Positions 42,199-51,240 of a DNA stretch of 64,000 nt are shown piece by piece. Each line of letters begins with the position of its first letter. Positions within the stretch are counted from its first letter, which is position 1. The stretch comes from an uncultured Treponema sp. (GTDB lineage Bacteria; Spirochaetota; Spirochaetia; Treponematales; Treponemataceae). Location of the stretch: assembly GCA_910584475.1 (NCBI GenBank), contig CAJUBD010000004.1:1-64000 (forward strand). Reading direction: 5' to 3'. The notes beneath the pieces are model-generated. The model did not search any database, was not told the DNA's origin, and saw only the letters and a list, made by a program, of their open reading frames with translations. Position numbers and translations under genes: made by a program.

Positions 42199-43388
42199 TT
42201 TTCTATGTCCTCTCCATTCTTTAACATTATGTTCATCGCTTTCGCAAGATCTCGCTTCATTTCGAACGGAGCGTAACGCGAGATTTCGTTTCCTGTGTCC
42301 CAAAGTACAGGACAGATGTTGAAGTTCAAACAGATTTTCGTCACGGCGGTGTACCACGCACTTCGCGAGCGGCTGTCTTTTTTCTGTACGATGCCGTATT
42401 CGCCCATCACGACAGGAATTCCTTTTTGAATGAATTTGGCGTGAAGCATTTTGAACAGATTGTTCATTTCCATAATGTCGGCGTAACTGCCCCAACTGTA
42501 CTGATACCAATATTGGTTGCTTGGATCTTCTGAAATTGTGAATGCGGACGGCGTGTAATAATGAATCGAAAGAAGCAGGCGGTTTTGCGCGGTGTCGGTC
42601 GGAATTTTAAATCTGGCGTTGCAAGTTTTTTCGATGTCGGTGTAGTAGCCGGAAAAAATCAAGTAGCGCGTAGAATTGTTTCCGCCTGTCGCGCGCACGG
42701 TGTCGACAAAAAGTTGGTTGAGATCGTTCAAAACTTTATAAGGATTTGACGCGCTGTCAAAGCCAACTTCATTCATCGCTTCAAAAATCAAATGATCGTC
42801 TCTATTGGAAAAACGTTCGGCGATTTGCTTCCATGTTGCGGAAAATCTTTTTGCAACTGAATTGTAGTCGTTTGCGGCATCCAAAATCCAACTCGCTTCG
42901 CTCGTGCCGCCGTCGTGATGCAAGTTCACGATTACGAACAAGCCTTGTTCCAAACACCAGTCGGTCACTTCCACGACACGCGAAATCCACGCTTCGTCAA
43001 TCAAATAGTCGTCCGAAGTTTTTTGATGCTGCGCCCAAGTGACAGGCAGGCGGATTGTCTTGTATCCGTAATTTTTCAAAGCGATGATGTATTCTTTTGT
43101 GATGCGTGGATTGCCCCAGCTGCTTTCATCGACGTGTCCATTGCTGATTCCCATTTTCCCGAAATCCATAATGCAGTCCAGCGTGTTGCCAATGTTTATG
43201 CCAAGCCCCATCGATGCGACGAATTTCATCTGTTCGCTGTCGGGAATATTTTCAGGCGCATAGATTCTTTCGACATTGATTTCGGAAAAAGATTGGCATC
43301 CCGTGGGCAGTGCCAAAGCCGCCAAGCACGAGATGCCGAAAACGAATAAGGAGGAAAATGAAAATATAGATTCGCCTAGTCTTTTCAT
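42195..43388 (-). CDS. GH5 endoglucanase lipoprotein (second GH5)
   Basis: A 397-residue secreted GH5 enzyme. The signal (MKRLGESIFSFSSLFVFGISCLAALALPTGC) ends in a PTGC lipobox. Catalytic domain: NIGNTLDC start, WGNPRITKEYI, RLPVTWAQH, NLHHDGG, the acid/base in FEAMNEVGFD (about 205) and the nucleophile in VVMGEYGIV (about 327). The pattern is GH5 subfamily 4-like, which often acts on xyloglucan. A promoter-like TTGTTA-N17-TAAAAT ends 10 bases before the ATG, so it may have its own transcript with almost no leader. Confidence 0.9.
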   Translation of the reverse strand: MKRLGESIFSFSSLFVFGISCLAALALPTGCQSFSEINVERIYAPENIPDSEQMKFVASMGLGINIGNTLDCIMDFGKMGISNGHVDESSWGNPRITKEYIIALKNYGYKTIRLPVTWAQHQKTSDDYLIDEAWISRVVEVTDWCLEQGLFVIVNLHHDGGTSEASWILDAANDYNSVAKRFSATWKQIAERFSNRDDHLIFEAMNEVGFDSASNPYKVLNDLNQLFVDTVRATGGNNSTRYLIFSGYYTDIEKTCNARFKIPTDTAQNRLLLSIHYYTPSAFTISEDPSNQYWYQYSWGSYADIMEMNNLFKMLHAKFIQKGIPVVMGEYGIVQKKDSRSRSAWYTAVTKICLNFNICPVLWDTGNEISRYAPFEMKRDLAKAMNIMLKNGEDIEK

Positions 43389-43398
43389 TTTATGAGCA

Positions 43399-43427
43399 AT
43401 TTTATAAATTTTTAGTTCTTTTAACAA
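43399..43427 (-). promoter_or_regulatory. Internal promoter before the second GH5 gene
   Basis: Minus strand TTGTTA (43422-43427), 17 bases, TAAAAT (43399-43404), 10 bases before the ATG at 43388; no Shine-Dalgarno. Confidence 0.45.
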
Positions 43428-43458
43428 TCTTAAAAATTGCACTTTTTTACTATAATTT

Positions 43459-44709
43459 TTATTGCGCTGCGGCGGACATCGCGCTGACCAAATTAGTGCA
43501 GTGCGAATATATTTTGCTAGTGGAGCGGTTGAACAGTCCAGAACATTCTTTGCCGCTTTCTCCTGATCCGTTGTCCCAAAATATTGGAAGAATGTTTTGC
43601 GACTTTGCCGTGTTGATTACGGCGACATTGTATTTTTGCCGCTCGCTCGTTGCGCTTGAATCGCCAGTGTAGACCGCGCCACATTCGCCGATGTAAATGC
43701 CTGCTACTTGCGAAGCGAATTTCGATTTGATTTTTTCAAATTGCGATGTCATATAATTTTGGCCGCCATATTCGGAACCCGCGGCATTCCATGTTTTCTT
43801 TTCACCTTCCAAAACAAAATCATTTGGATCATAATAGTGCACGGCGAGCAAAACGCGTTTCAATTTGTCTTTTGGAACAGTAAAATGCTCGTAAGTCAAA
43901 TCTATGTTTGTGACATAGCCGGGACAAGCGATGTAGTTTTTCGCGCCAGCGTAGCGAATCGCTCTCACGCAAATTTGATTCCATTCGTTTAAGATATCGT
44001 ATTGCTTTGTCGCGGGATTTTGGCGGTTTTCGCCCCAACCCCAGCCGCCGTCATGAATTTCATTCATAGTTTCAAAAATTAAATAGTCTTGGCTGTTAGG
44101 GAAGGCTTTCGCAATCTGTTGCCACATCGAATAAAGCTGATTGCAAATCGCCGTGTTCGCGGCAATCGCTTCCACACTTGAAGGATGGCTGACTTTTTCG
44201 GAAACATAGCCGCAAGCCTTTTTTATGTTGAGCCAATAATTTGAATCCGCGCCGTCGTGATGAATGTTGATGATGACTTTTAGACCGGCAGTTTTTGCAT
44301 AGCCGACAACTTCTTTTACCCGGGACATATAGGACTCTTTAATTTTGTAGCCAGAATCTGCATCGCCGATGTGCCCGAGATATGTTACAGGAATTCGCAC
44401 TATGTCGAATCCAGCTTGTTTGACGCCTTTAAATATTGCTTGGGTGATTTTTGGATTTCCCCAAGCAGTCTCGTTTGCCATGCCGTTATTTTGTGCGTCA
44501 AGCGCGTTGCCTAAATTCCATCCGAGTTTCAAATCGCCGATGAAATCAGGCAAATCGGTCGCGTCAATTTCATAGTTATCGTTATTTACAAAATCAAATT
44601 CATATTTTGTCTCTTCATCCCAATCGCTTGCACAAGAAGCGACAAAATTTGAGAATGTAATTGAAACAAGAATTGCGGTGACGATAAATTTTTTCTGAGA
44701 CCTTTTCAT
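43459..44709 (-). CDS. GH5 endoglucanase lipoprotein (first GH5)
   Basis: A 416-residue secreted GH5 with a lipoprotein signal (MKRSQKKFIVTAILVSITFSNFVASC, lipobox VASC). Catalytic domain: LGWNLGNALDAQ, ETAWGNPKITQ, VRIPVTYLGHIG, INIHHDGADSNYW, acid/base in FETMNEIHDGG and nucleophile in IYIGECGAV. Also GH5_4-like and about 30-35 percent similar by eye to its neighbour, so an old duplication or separate acquisitions. Likely anchored at the cell surface or periplasm, cutting the glucan backbone. No clear Shine-Dalgarno; TAAAAT lies 9 bases before the ATG. Confidence 0.9.
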   Translation of the reverse strand: MKRSQKKFIVTAILVSITFSNFVASCASDWDEETKYEFDFVNNDNYEIDATDLPDFIGDLKLGWNLGNALDAQNNGMANETAWGNPKITQAIFKGVKQAGFDIVRIPVTYLGHIGDADSGYKIKESYMSRVKEVVGYAKTAGLKVIINIHHDGADSNYWLNIKKACGYVSEKVSHPSSVEAIAANTAICNQLYSMWQQIAKAFPNSQDYLIFETMNEIHDGGWGWGENRQNPATKQYDILNEWNQICVRAIRYAGAKNYIACPGYVTNIDLTYEHFTVPKDKLKRVLLAVHYYDPNDFVLEGEKKTWNAAGSEYGGQNYMTSQFEKIKSKFASQVAGIYIGECGAVYTGDSSATSERQKYNVAVINTAKSQNILPIFWDNGSGESGKECSGLFNRSTSKIYSHCTNLVSAMSAAAQ

Positions 44710-44781
44710 TTCGCAAGAATTTTATCAAATTTTTGCCGCAAATGTAATTCAAAAAAATTTCACTAATTTACTGTAATTTTT

Positions 44782-47220
44782 TTATTCGCAATCATATTCG
44801 ATTTCCGCGCCGTCAACTGAATATGTTCCTGAAATTATTTTGATTTCAACTTTGTGCGCGGTATTTTCAAGCCCACTTTTTTGAACGCTCAATTTTCGTG
44901 AAGCGCATTGCGGCACTTTGTATTTTTTTTCGACTATGACACCATCGATTTTTATTTGCAAAATTGCCCGCGAATTTGTTTCTCCGAAAAGTGAAAATCC
45001 TGTGCTCGCAAATTTCAATTCGAGCGACGCGCCTTTTTTGCCGGTCGAAATCGTGCGTCTAAAATTTTTGAACGACGACATCACATTGTGCGTCCAATCG
45101 CTAAAATATTCAAAGCAAGAATCGCTGTCGTCAAAACGTTCGACATACGGCGAGTCAAGCGGCGCGCATTCTATGTCCGAAAAAAAATTCTGGTTGTACG
45201 AAGAATAAAGCGCAGCGCGTCCTGCGGAACAAGCAGATTCCGAATCGCAAAAAGAAAGAATTTCGTGTCCGTCAAGATAGCCTCGAACGGCGCAGTCTTT
45301 TGCCGAAATTTTTATGTTGTGAAATTCTCGTGGTGAAAATTGCGACAGCATTTTTTCGCAGAGAATTTCATTGTCCTTAAAAAGCGCGATTTTTCCATTT
45401 TCGTAGAGTCGCAAGCCGTAGCCCGATTCTCCGTTCGCGGCGCAAATGTAGCGAAGTCCCACGCCCGCCCAATTTTTTTCCGGCAGTTCGGACGGCGCAA
45501 ACTTTATGTTTGCTTGGACGGAATAATTTTTCCAGCGGTCGTCGCCGAAATTTGTTGTCGGTTGTGGCGTTGCTCCCCATTCTCGCGCCTTTGTTTCGGG
45601 CGTGATTTTTTGCTGAATCCCATTTTTGCCTTCCAGCGAAACTATTTCAAACGCGCCGCCTTGGTCGGTAGTAAAAAATGGCGCGCCGCCTCGTTGTGAA
45701 AAATATGAATCAGTTTCCATTTTAAATGGAAGGCTGAGAATTTGCGATTTTTTGTTTTCGCCGAATTTTGGAAAGTTTTCAGGATTTTTTTCGATTGTGG
45801 TCAATGTTACAAGCGAAAGCGGATTCACCGTGACAAAAAGTTTTCCATCGTGTTGTGAAATCGTTTTCGACAATTTAAAATAATCATCGCCGCAAGTTTC
45901 CCAAAGAAAAATTTTTTGCGACGGATTGTTGTTCAAAAGTTCGATTTCATATTCGATTTTATTTTCGGTGGTGTTTGCGATGACGCTCGTCCAATTTCCG
46001 CTTTGTGCGTCAGCAAAAGTCGTGTAGCAAAAAGTTGCATCGACAAGTGCGTGTCCGTCGCCGCCCGCCTTGCCGTCTGAAAAATTCGCGCCTTCGACAA
46101 AATGCCAGCTTTTTGGAATAAACTGCGAAAAATGCAATCCCATAAAATATCCCGCGCAAAGTTCAAAGCGTCCGCTCCAGGGTTCGTTTGCAAGAATCAT
46201 TTGTTTTTGGCAATAGCACACGCCATCGTAATAGGCGGCGACAATCGGCTGATATTCGTACAGCGTCATTCTTCCGTTCGCCGCCATTGTGATGAAGCGC
46301 GTAGCAATGTCGAGCACGCCATTCATTCCTGCGATGGAACTTCCAAGAAAGCGCTTTGTTCCCGCTTCGTAACTCATCGGCGACGAGCCTTCGGAAAACC
46401 ACAATTCCTTTCCGTTTTGTTGGGCGAGGAGTTTCGCGCTGTCCGTAGAAAAACTGGTGTAGTGGCTTCCCACAACGTCAATCACGTTCATCAATTCTTG
46501 GTCGGAAAGCATTCTGTCCGCTATGTTCCAAGTGCAAACTTCTTCGCCCGCCACGATTTTTATTTTTGAATAATTGTAAGGGCAATTTTTTTCCGCCTTT
46601 AATTTTGCCGAAAGAAATTTCGTCCATTCATCATCGGCATCGCGCTCGTTTTGTGTGGAACTGACATAATCAAATTTCAAGCCATATATTTTGTAAGCCG
46701 CGTCTAGAGTTTCTTTGTACCATTTATAACGCACTTCGTAAATGTCTGCGGATTTTTCAATCCATGGCGGCTCGCTCCAGTAAAGCATGTCAAGCGTGAG
46801 ATTTGGATTGATTTCCTTCGCGTCGTGGGCGAGCATAAATCCCGCGCCACGCGTTACGTCGGGAATCTCGTTTTCAGTTCGTTTGACGCAAGGTTCAGTT
46901 CCGGAAGATGAATTGATGTCGCTGCCCATTTCAATTTTGAGATGGTTCACGCAAAGTCCATTCGCGCCGAAAATGTGTTCGAGAATTTCGCGGTAGGCTT
47001 GTGGGTGCAACGACTTGTAGTCTATAAGTAGGCGTGAAGAATTGTTTGCGCTCACCATTCCGTTGCCGCGAAATGCCATGTTAGGCCGCGCGTCAATATT
47101 CTTTAAGTCGATAGTGAACGAGCGGCGCAATGCTTCCATATTTTGCTCCTTGTTTTCTTTTGCGAACAAAGATACGGCAAGCATAGTCGCCGCTGCGCAC
47201 AAGTTTATTTTCTTTGCCAC
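44782..47220 (-). CDS. GH59 galactocerebrosidase-like glycoside hydrolase
   Basis: An 812-residue enzyme of the GH59 type: RGNGMVSANNSSRLLIDY, LKIEMGSDINSSSGTEPCV, acid/base in SSTQNERD (about 188), VDVVGSHYTS, nucleophile in LWFSEGSS, ANEPWSGRFE, then the C-terminal lectin-like domain of GALC and an extra beta-sandwich. GH59 enzymes release beta-linked galactose. Two starts compete: GTG at 47220, directly after the GH31 stop, gives a signal-peptide-like MAKKINLCAAATMLAVSLFA; ATG at 47139 has a perfect AAGGAG six bases upstream and gives a cytoplasmic form. Confidence 0.85.
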   Translation of the reverse strand: MAKKINLCAAATMLAVSLFAKENKEQNMEALRRSFTIDLKNIDARPNMAFRGNGMVSANNSSRLLIDYKSLHPQAYREILEHIFGANGLCVNHLKIEMGSDINSSSGTEPCVKRTENEIPDVTRGAGFMLAHDAKEINPNLTLDMLYWSEPPWIEKSADIYEVRYKWYKETLDAAYKIYGLKFDYVSSTQNERDADDEWTKFLSAKLKAEKNCPYNYSKIKIVAGEEVCTWNIADRMLSDQELMNVIDVVGSHYTSFSTDSAKLLAQQNGKELWFSEGSSPMSYEAGTKRFLGSSIAGMNGVLDIATRFITMAANGRMTLYEYQPIVAAYYDGVCYCQKQMILANEPWSGRFELCAGYFMGLHFSQFIPKSWHFVEGANFSDGKAGGDGHALVDATFCYTTFADAQSGNWTSVIANTTENKIEYEIELLNNNPSQKIFLWETCGDDYFKLSKTISQHDGKLFVTVNPLSLVTLTTIEKNPENFPKFGENKKSQILSLPFKMETDSYFSQRGGAPFFTTDQGGAFEIVSLEGKNGIQQKITPETKAREWGATPQPTTNFGDDRWKNYSVQANIKFAPSELPEKNWAGVGLRYICAANGESGYGLRLYENGKIALFKDNEILCEKMLSQFSPREFHNIKISAKDCAVRGYLDGHEILSFCDSESACSAGRAALYSSYNQNFFSDIECAPLDSPYVERFDDSDSCFEYFSDWTHNVMSSFKNFRRTISTGKKGASLELKFASTGFSLFGETNSRAILQIKIDGVIVEKKYKVPQCASRKLSVQKSGLENTAHKVEIKIISGTYSVDGAEIEYDCE

Positions 47221-49257
47221 TTAGCCGATTTTTTCCCAAAATGGCAGACTCATAAAGTCGTACTTTTCGCTAAACCATTTTCCGCATTCTAAATCAAGTT
47301 CGCGACCATCGATGTGGTGCCGCCACTTGCCTTTGGGAATGTAATATGTTACATCGCCTTCTTGCGTGAAGATCGGCGCGACCAAATATTTTTCGCCAAG
47401 CATATACTGACGGTCCAGCGTCAGGCAGGCGGGGTCGTCTGGAAATTCCAAGAGCATCGCGCGCATTACGGGAACGCCACGCTCGTGCGCTTCGCGCACT
47501 TTTTCCATGAGGTATGGTTTGAGCGCAAGTTTTATTTCCGTGAATTTTTTTGCCACTTCGCACGACTCTTCGTCAACGCTCCACGGCACTCTGTACGAAT
47601 GCGAGCCGTGCAAGCGCGAATGTGACGAAAGTAGTCCGAATTGCAGCCATCGCTTGAAAACGGCGGGCGGCGGGTCGCCCTCAAAGCCGCCGATGTCGTG
47701 ACTCCAAAATCCGAATCCCGAAAGCGTGAGCGAAAGTCCGCCGCGCAAACTTTCCGCCATCGACTCAAAACTGCTTTCGCAGTCGCCGCCCCAATGCACA
47801 GGGAATTTCTGTCCGCCCGCCGTCGCGCTTCGCGCGAACAAAACCGCGTTGTCCTTGCCATAATTTTTTTCAAGCAGTTCGAACACGGCTTGATTGTAAA
47901 GGTAGGTGTAAAAGTTGTGCATACGGACGGAATCGGCATTGTTGAAGTAAACGCCGTCATCAGGAATCCGTTCGCCAAAATCAGTCTTAAAGCAATCAAC
48001 GCCCATATCCACCAACGCCTGCAATTTTTGCTGATACCATTTTTTCGCGTCGGGATTTGTAAAGTCAACGATTGCCATTCCGCTCTGCCAAAAATCTGTT
48101 TGGAAAATGCCGCCGTCGGCTTTTTTTATAAAGAAGCCTTTTTCCTTTCCCTCGGCAAAAAGCACGGAACGTTGCGCGATGTATGGATTTATCCACACGC
48201 AGACTTTTAAGCCTTTTTCGTGAAGCCGTTTGATGAGTCCGGCGGGATCGGGGAATGTTTCTTTGTCCCAGATGAAGTCGCACCAATGAAAGCCCCGCAT
48301 CCAAAAGCAGTCAAAATGGAAAACCGAAAGCGGAATTTTTCGTTCGAACATTCCGTCGATAAAACTCATCACGGTCTTTTCGTCGTAGTTTGTGGTGAAC
48401 GAAGTCGAAAGCCACAAGCCGAGCGTCCAATCAGGAACAAGGGCGGGTCGGCCGGTGAGGGCAGTGTGGCGTTCCAAAATTTCTTTTGGCGTAGGTCCGT
48501 AAATCACAAAGTATTCCAAGCATTCGCCCGACGTGCTGAACTGAACTCGCGAAACTTTTTCGCTTGCAATTTCAAATGAAACAGGCGCGGCATCGTTGAC
48601 GAAAATTCCGTAACCTTTGTTGGTAAGATAGAAAGGCACATTCTTGTAACTTTGTTCGCTGGCAGTGCCGCCGTCAGCATTGTAGATGTCGACACTTTGA
48701 CCGTTTTTGACGAAAGTGCCGAAGCGTTCTCCCAAGCCGTACACGCATTCGCCGATTCCAAGCGTAAGTTCTTCCTTTATATAAGGAACTTCGTCTTTGC
48801 AAAAAAGGTGTTCTTCAGGATGCGTCTTTTTTAGCGCGTATGCGGTGGAGCGAGATTCGCACTTTGTCACGATGCCTCCGTTTGCGTCGGTGAACACGAC
48901 ATTCCAACGATTGGAGCGTTCGATATTCACTGTAAGTTTTCCCGAAGTGAGCGAGGCGCATTTTTCCGATGCTTCGATTTTTGGCGAAAAGTTTTTTTCT
49001 TCGTTTAAATCAAAATGAACTTTCCCATCTGCGCCGCCTTCAAAATGCGATATTCGCACTTTGATTACATTTTCCATCGGAGCGGAATAACGAGCGTTTA
49101 AGACAACGCCGCCCAATGTGTCGCCTCTGTCGCGAATCACGTGGCTGGTCGCAAAAACCGAAAGCGCGTTTTCTTCGACTTCGACATCATACGCCTGCGC
49201 CGCCGAATGAATTTGAAAGCCGTCTTTTGGAAGCCAATATCCGTTTGAAAATTTCAT
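47221..49257 (-). CDS. yicI: GH31 alpha-xylosidase (YicI type)
   Basis: A 678-residue GH31 enzyme. Nucleophile Asp is in DCFKTDFGERIP (about 415), acid/base Asp in HWGGDCESSFESM (about 480), with FHFDCFWMRGFHWCDFIWD and LSGFGFWSHDIGGFEG. The KTDFGE signature and length mark the YicI alpha-xylosidase branch, which removes xylose from the non-reducing end of xyloglucan oligosaccharides. No signal peptide. First gene of the minus arm, with a consensus-like promoter (TTGCCA-N17-TACAAT) and a GAGGA Shine-Dalgarno. Confidence 0.92.
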   Translation of the reverse strand: MKFSNGYWLPKDGFQIHSAAQAYDVEVEENALSVFATSHVIRDRGDTLGGVVLNARYSAPMENVIKVRISHFEGGADGKVHFDLNEEKNFSPKIEASEKCASLTSGKLTVNIERSNRWNVVFTDANGGIVTKCESRSTAYALKKTHPEEHLFCKDEVPYIKEELTLGIGECVYGLGERFGTFVKNGQSVDIYNADGGTASEQSYKNVPFYLTNKGYGIFVNDAAPVSFEIASEKVSRVQFSTSGECLEYFVIYGPTPKEILERHTALTGRPALVPDWTLGLWLSTSFTTNYDEKTVMSFIDGMFERKIPLSVFHFDCFWMRGFHWCDFIWDKETFPDPAGLIKRLHEKGLKVCVWINPYIAQRSVLFAEGKEKGFFIKKADGGIFQTDFWQSGMAIVDFTNPDAKKWYQQKLQALVDMGVDCFKTDFGERIPDDGVYFNNADSVRMHNFYTYLYNQAVFELLEKNYGKDNAVLFARSATAGGQKFPVHWGGDCESSFESMAESLRGGLSLTLSGFGFWSHDIGGFEGDPPPAVFKRWLQFGLLSSHSRLHGSHSYRVPWSVDEESCEVAKKFTEIKLALKPYLMEKVREAHERGVPVMRAMLLEFPDDPACLTLDRQYMLGEKYLVAPIFTQEGDVTYYIPKGKWRHHIDGRELDLECGKWFSEKYDFMSLPFWEKIG

Positions 49258-49290
49258 AAAAATCCTCGTTTGCTTGGTTTGTTTGAAAAA

Positions 49291-49319
49291 ATTGTAGAGA
49301 AAATATTTTTTTGTGGCAA
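49291..49319 (-). promoter_or_regulatory. Promoter of the minus-strand glycoside hydrolase operon
   Basis: Minus strand TTGCCA (49314-49319), 17 bases, TACAAT (49291-49296). The ~27-nt leader carries CGAGGA before the GH31 ATG. Confidence 0.65.
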
Positions 49320-49355
49320 CTGCAATTTTTTTAGATTTTTTCTATAATTTTTTTA

Positions 49356-49384
49356 TTGAAAAAAAAATTTTCGTATGTTAGTAT
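49356..49384 (+). promoter_or_regulatory. Promoter of the sensor kinase gene
   Basis: TTGAAA (49356-49361), 17 bases, TAGTAT (49379-49384), giving a ~12-nt leader with AAGGCAAGG before the ATG at 49403. A second TATAAT lies at 49343-49348. It is divergent from the GH31 promoter across 37 bases. Confidence 0.5.
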
Positions 49385-49402
49385 CAATTTCAAAGGCAAG
49401 GT

Positions 49403-51224
49403 ATGAAAAATTTTATCAACGATTTGAAAATCCGCCATCAGTTTTTTTTTGCTTTATTTGGTGGCATTCTTTTTGCCTTCGATTTTGATTGGCGGTTTGA
49501 GCATTTCATGGCTTTACAATACGCTCGAACATTGGGAATATTCTCAGAACGAAGATTCGTTCAAAAAGACGGAATTCTTTTTTGAAACCACATTGAAAAG
49601 TGTCATGGAAATTTCCGATGTAATTTTTGTCAACAAAAAAATCAAAGAAGTTTTGCGTACGGAATTTTATTCTCCGATGCAAGCGTATTATACTTACAGC
49701 AACTTGTTCTTTTTAAATGACTTGCTGCATACGTCCAAGGCGATTTTCAATTGGCGGCTCTACACCGAAAATCCGACAGTTTTTGACAATTCCTTTTTTG
49801 TAAAGGCCACGGACGACCTCAAAGACGAATGGTGGTACAAGAGCGCAATCGAAAAAAAAGGCGCACCGTTTTGGATTTACAAAAAGGACAGTGTAACCCA
49901 AGTGTGGCATCTTTCTTTGGTTCGCGCACTTTACAATTACGGCGAAAAAATTCCTTTTGGCGTGATGTCGCTCAATATGAGCGAGGCGAACGTGAGCCGC
50001 GAGCTTCACGGTTCTTTGTTCGACGCATTTATAGAGTATGATGGTGACATTGTTTTTGCTTCGCAGAACTTGAGCATGCGAGGCGAAAAATTTCGCGCCA
50101 AAATTGAAGAACTTGTGCAAAACATCAAAGCCGGCTCTGTTGGAGAAGGAACAGGCGAAAAATCAATCGCGTTTGGCAAAGAAAAATACGGCATAATACA
50201 CAACAAAATTTCTGTTTTAGGCGATGACTCTTTTATGCTCGTATATTTGATTCCGCTTGAACGGCTCAACGCTTCGACGCGCCGCATCGTAAAATTTGCC
50301 GTGGCCATTTTGTTCGCGTTTATGGTGCTTTCCTCGATAATCGTTTTGGTTTTAACGACGCATTTTCATGGTCGCGTAAAAAAAGTGAAGAGCGGAATCA
50401 CGAGCATAATTCAGAAAAATTTTGAAATCGAAAAGTCAATTGGTGGCAAAGACGAGTTCGCCGAAATATACGGCGCGCTCTACGAAACTTCCGTGAACAT
50501 AAAAAAACTTATCAAGGAAGCATACTTGAACGACCTTGAGCAAGAGCGATTGCTTTCTCGGCAAAACGACATCCGCTTCAAGATGCTGGCGGCGCAAATA
50601 AATCCGCATTTTTTATTCAACACGCTGGAAGCCATTCGTATGAAAGCGTTGGATTCTGCGAGCGGCGACAACGATGTGCCGTATATGCTAAAACTGCTTG
50701 CGAAAATTTTACGCTACAATTTGAGCGTGCGTGAAAAAGTCGTGCCGCTTTACATGGAAGTGGAAGCCGTAAACAATTACTTGGAAATCCAAAGCAAGCG
50801 TTTTGGAAAAAGAATCAACTACGATATTATGATTATGTGCGACGCGAACAAAATCGCGATTTTGCCGCTTTTAATTCAGCCGCTTATTGAAAATTCAATT
50901 TCGCATGGACTCAGTGAAAAAACTTCTGGCGGATTCGTATATGTAGTGATAAGCCATGAAACGGACGGAGGCGCGAAAAAAAATTCGCTCTGTATAAAAG
51001 TTCAGGACAACGGCAGTGGAATCAAAAAAGAGCAACTTGACAAACTGAACGAAAGGATTCAAAATCTTTCTGTGGAAAACGTGAGTGCTTCGTTTGGGCT
51101 TGTGAATGTCGCGCAGCGGATTCGCATTTTTTACGGGCAGGGTGATTATTACGGAATGAAAATCCAAAGCACGGAAGGCGAAGGTACGACCATCACTTTG
51201 ACGATTCCGTTGGTCTATATTTGA
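49403..51224 (+). CDS. YesM-type sensor histidine kinase, out of frame at a T9 tract
   Basis: The only good start is ATG 49403 (AAGGCAAGG upstream), reading MKNFINDLKIRHQFFF. After nine T (49442-49450) that frame dies, while the other frame continues LYLVAFFLPSILIGG, the first membrane segment, to a full kinase. With eight or eleven T the two join seamlessly to about 606 residues: TM1, an extracytoplasmic cache-like sensor (about 40-280), TM2, HAMP, His-kinase phosphoacceptor QINPHFLFNTLEAIRMKA, and an HATPase with LIENSISHG and DNGSGI. It should sense glycan-related ligands and phosphorylate the adjacent regulator. Confidence 0.85.
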
Positions 51225-51240
51225 TGAGGATGGAGGGTGT

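Noticed and set aside
42199..42510. N-terminal extension of the SGNH esterase
   Set aside because: The extra 104 residues lie inside the GH5 gene in another frame and are Arg/His-rich noise; the ATG at 42198 forms a normal ATGA overlap.
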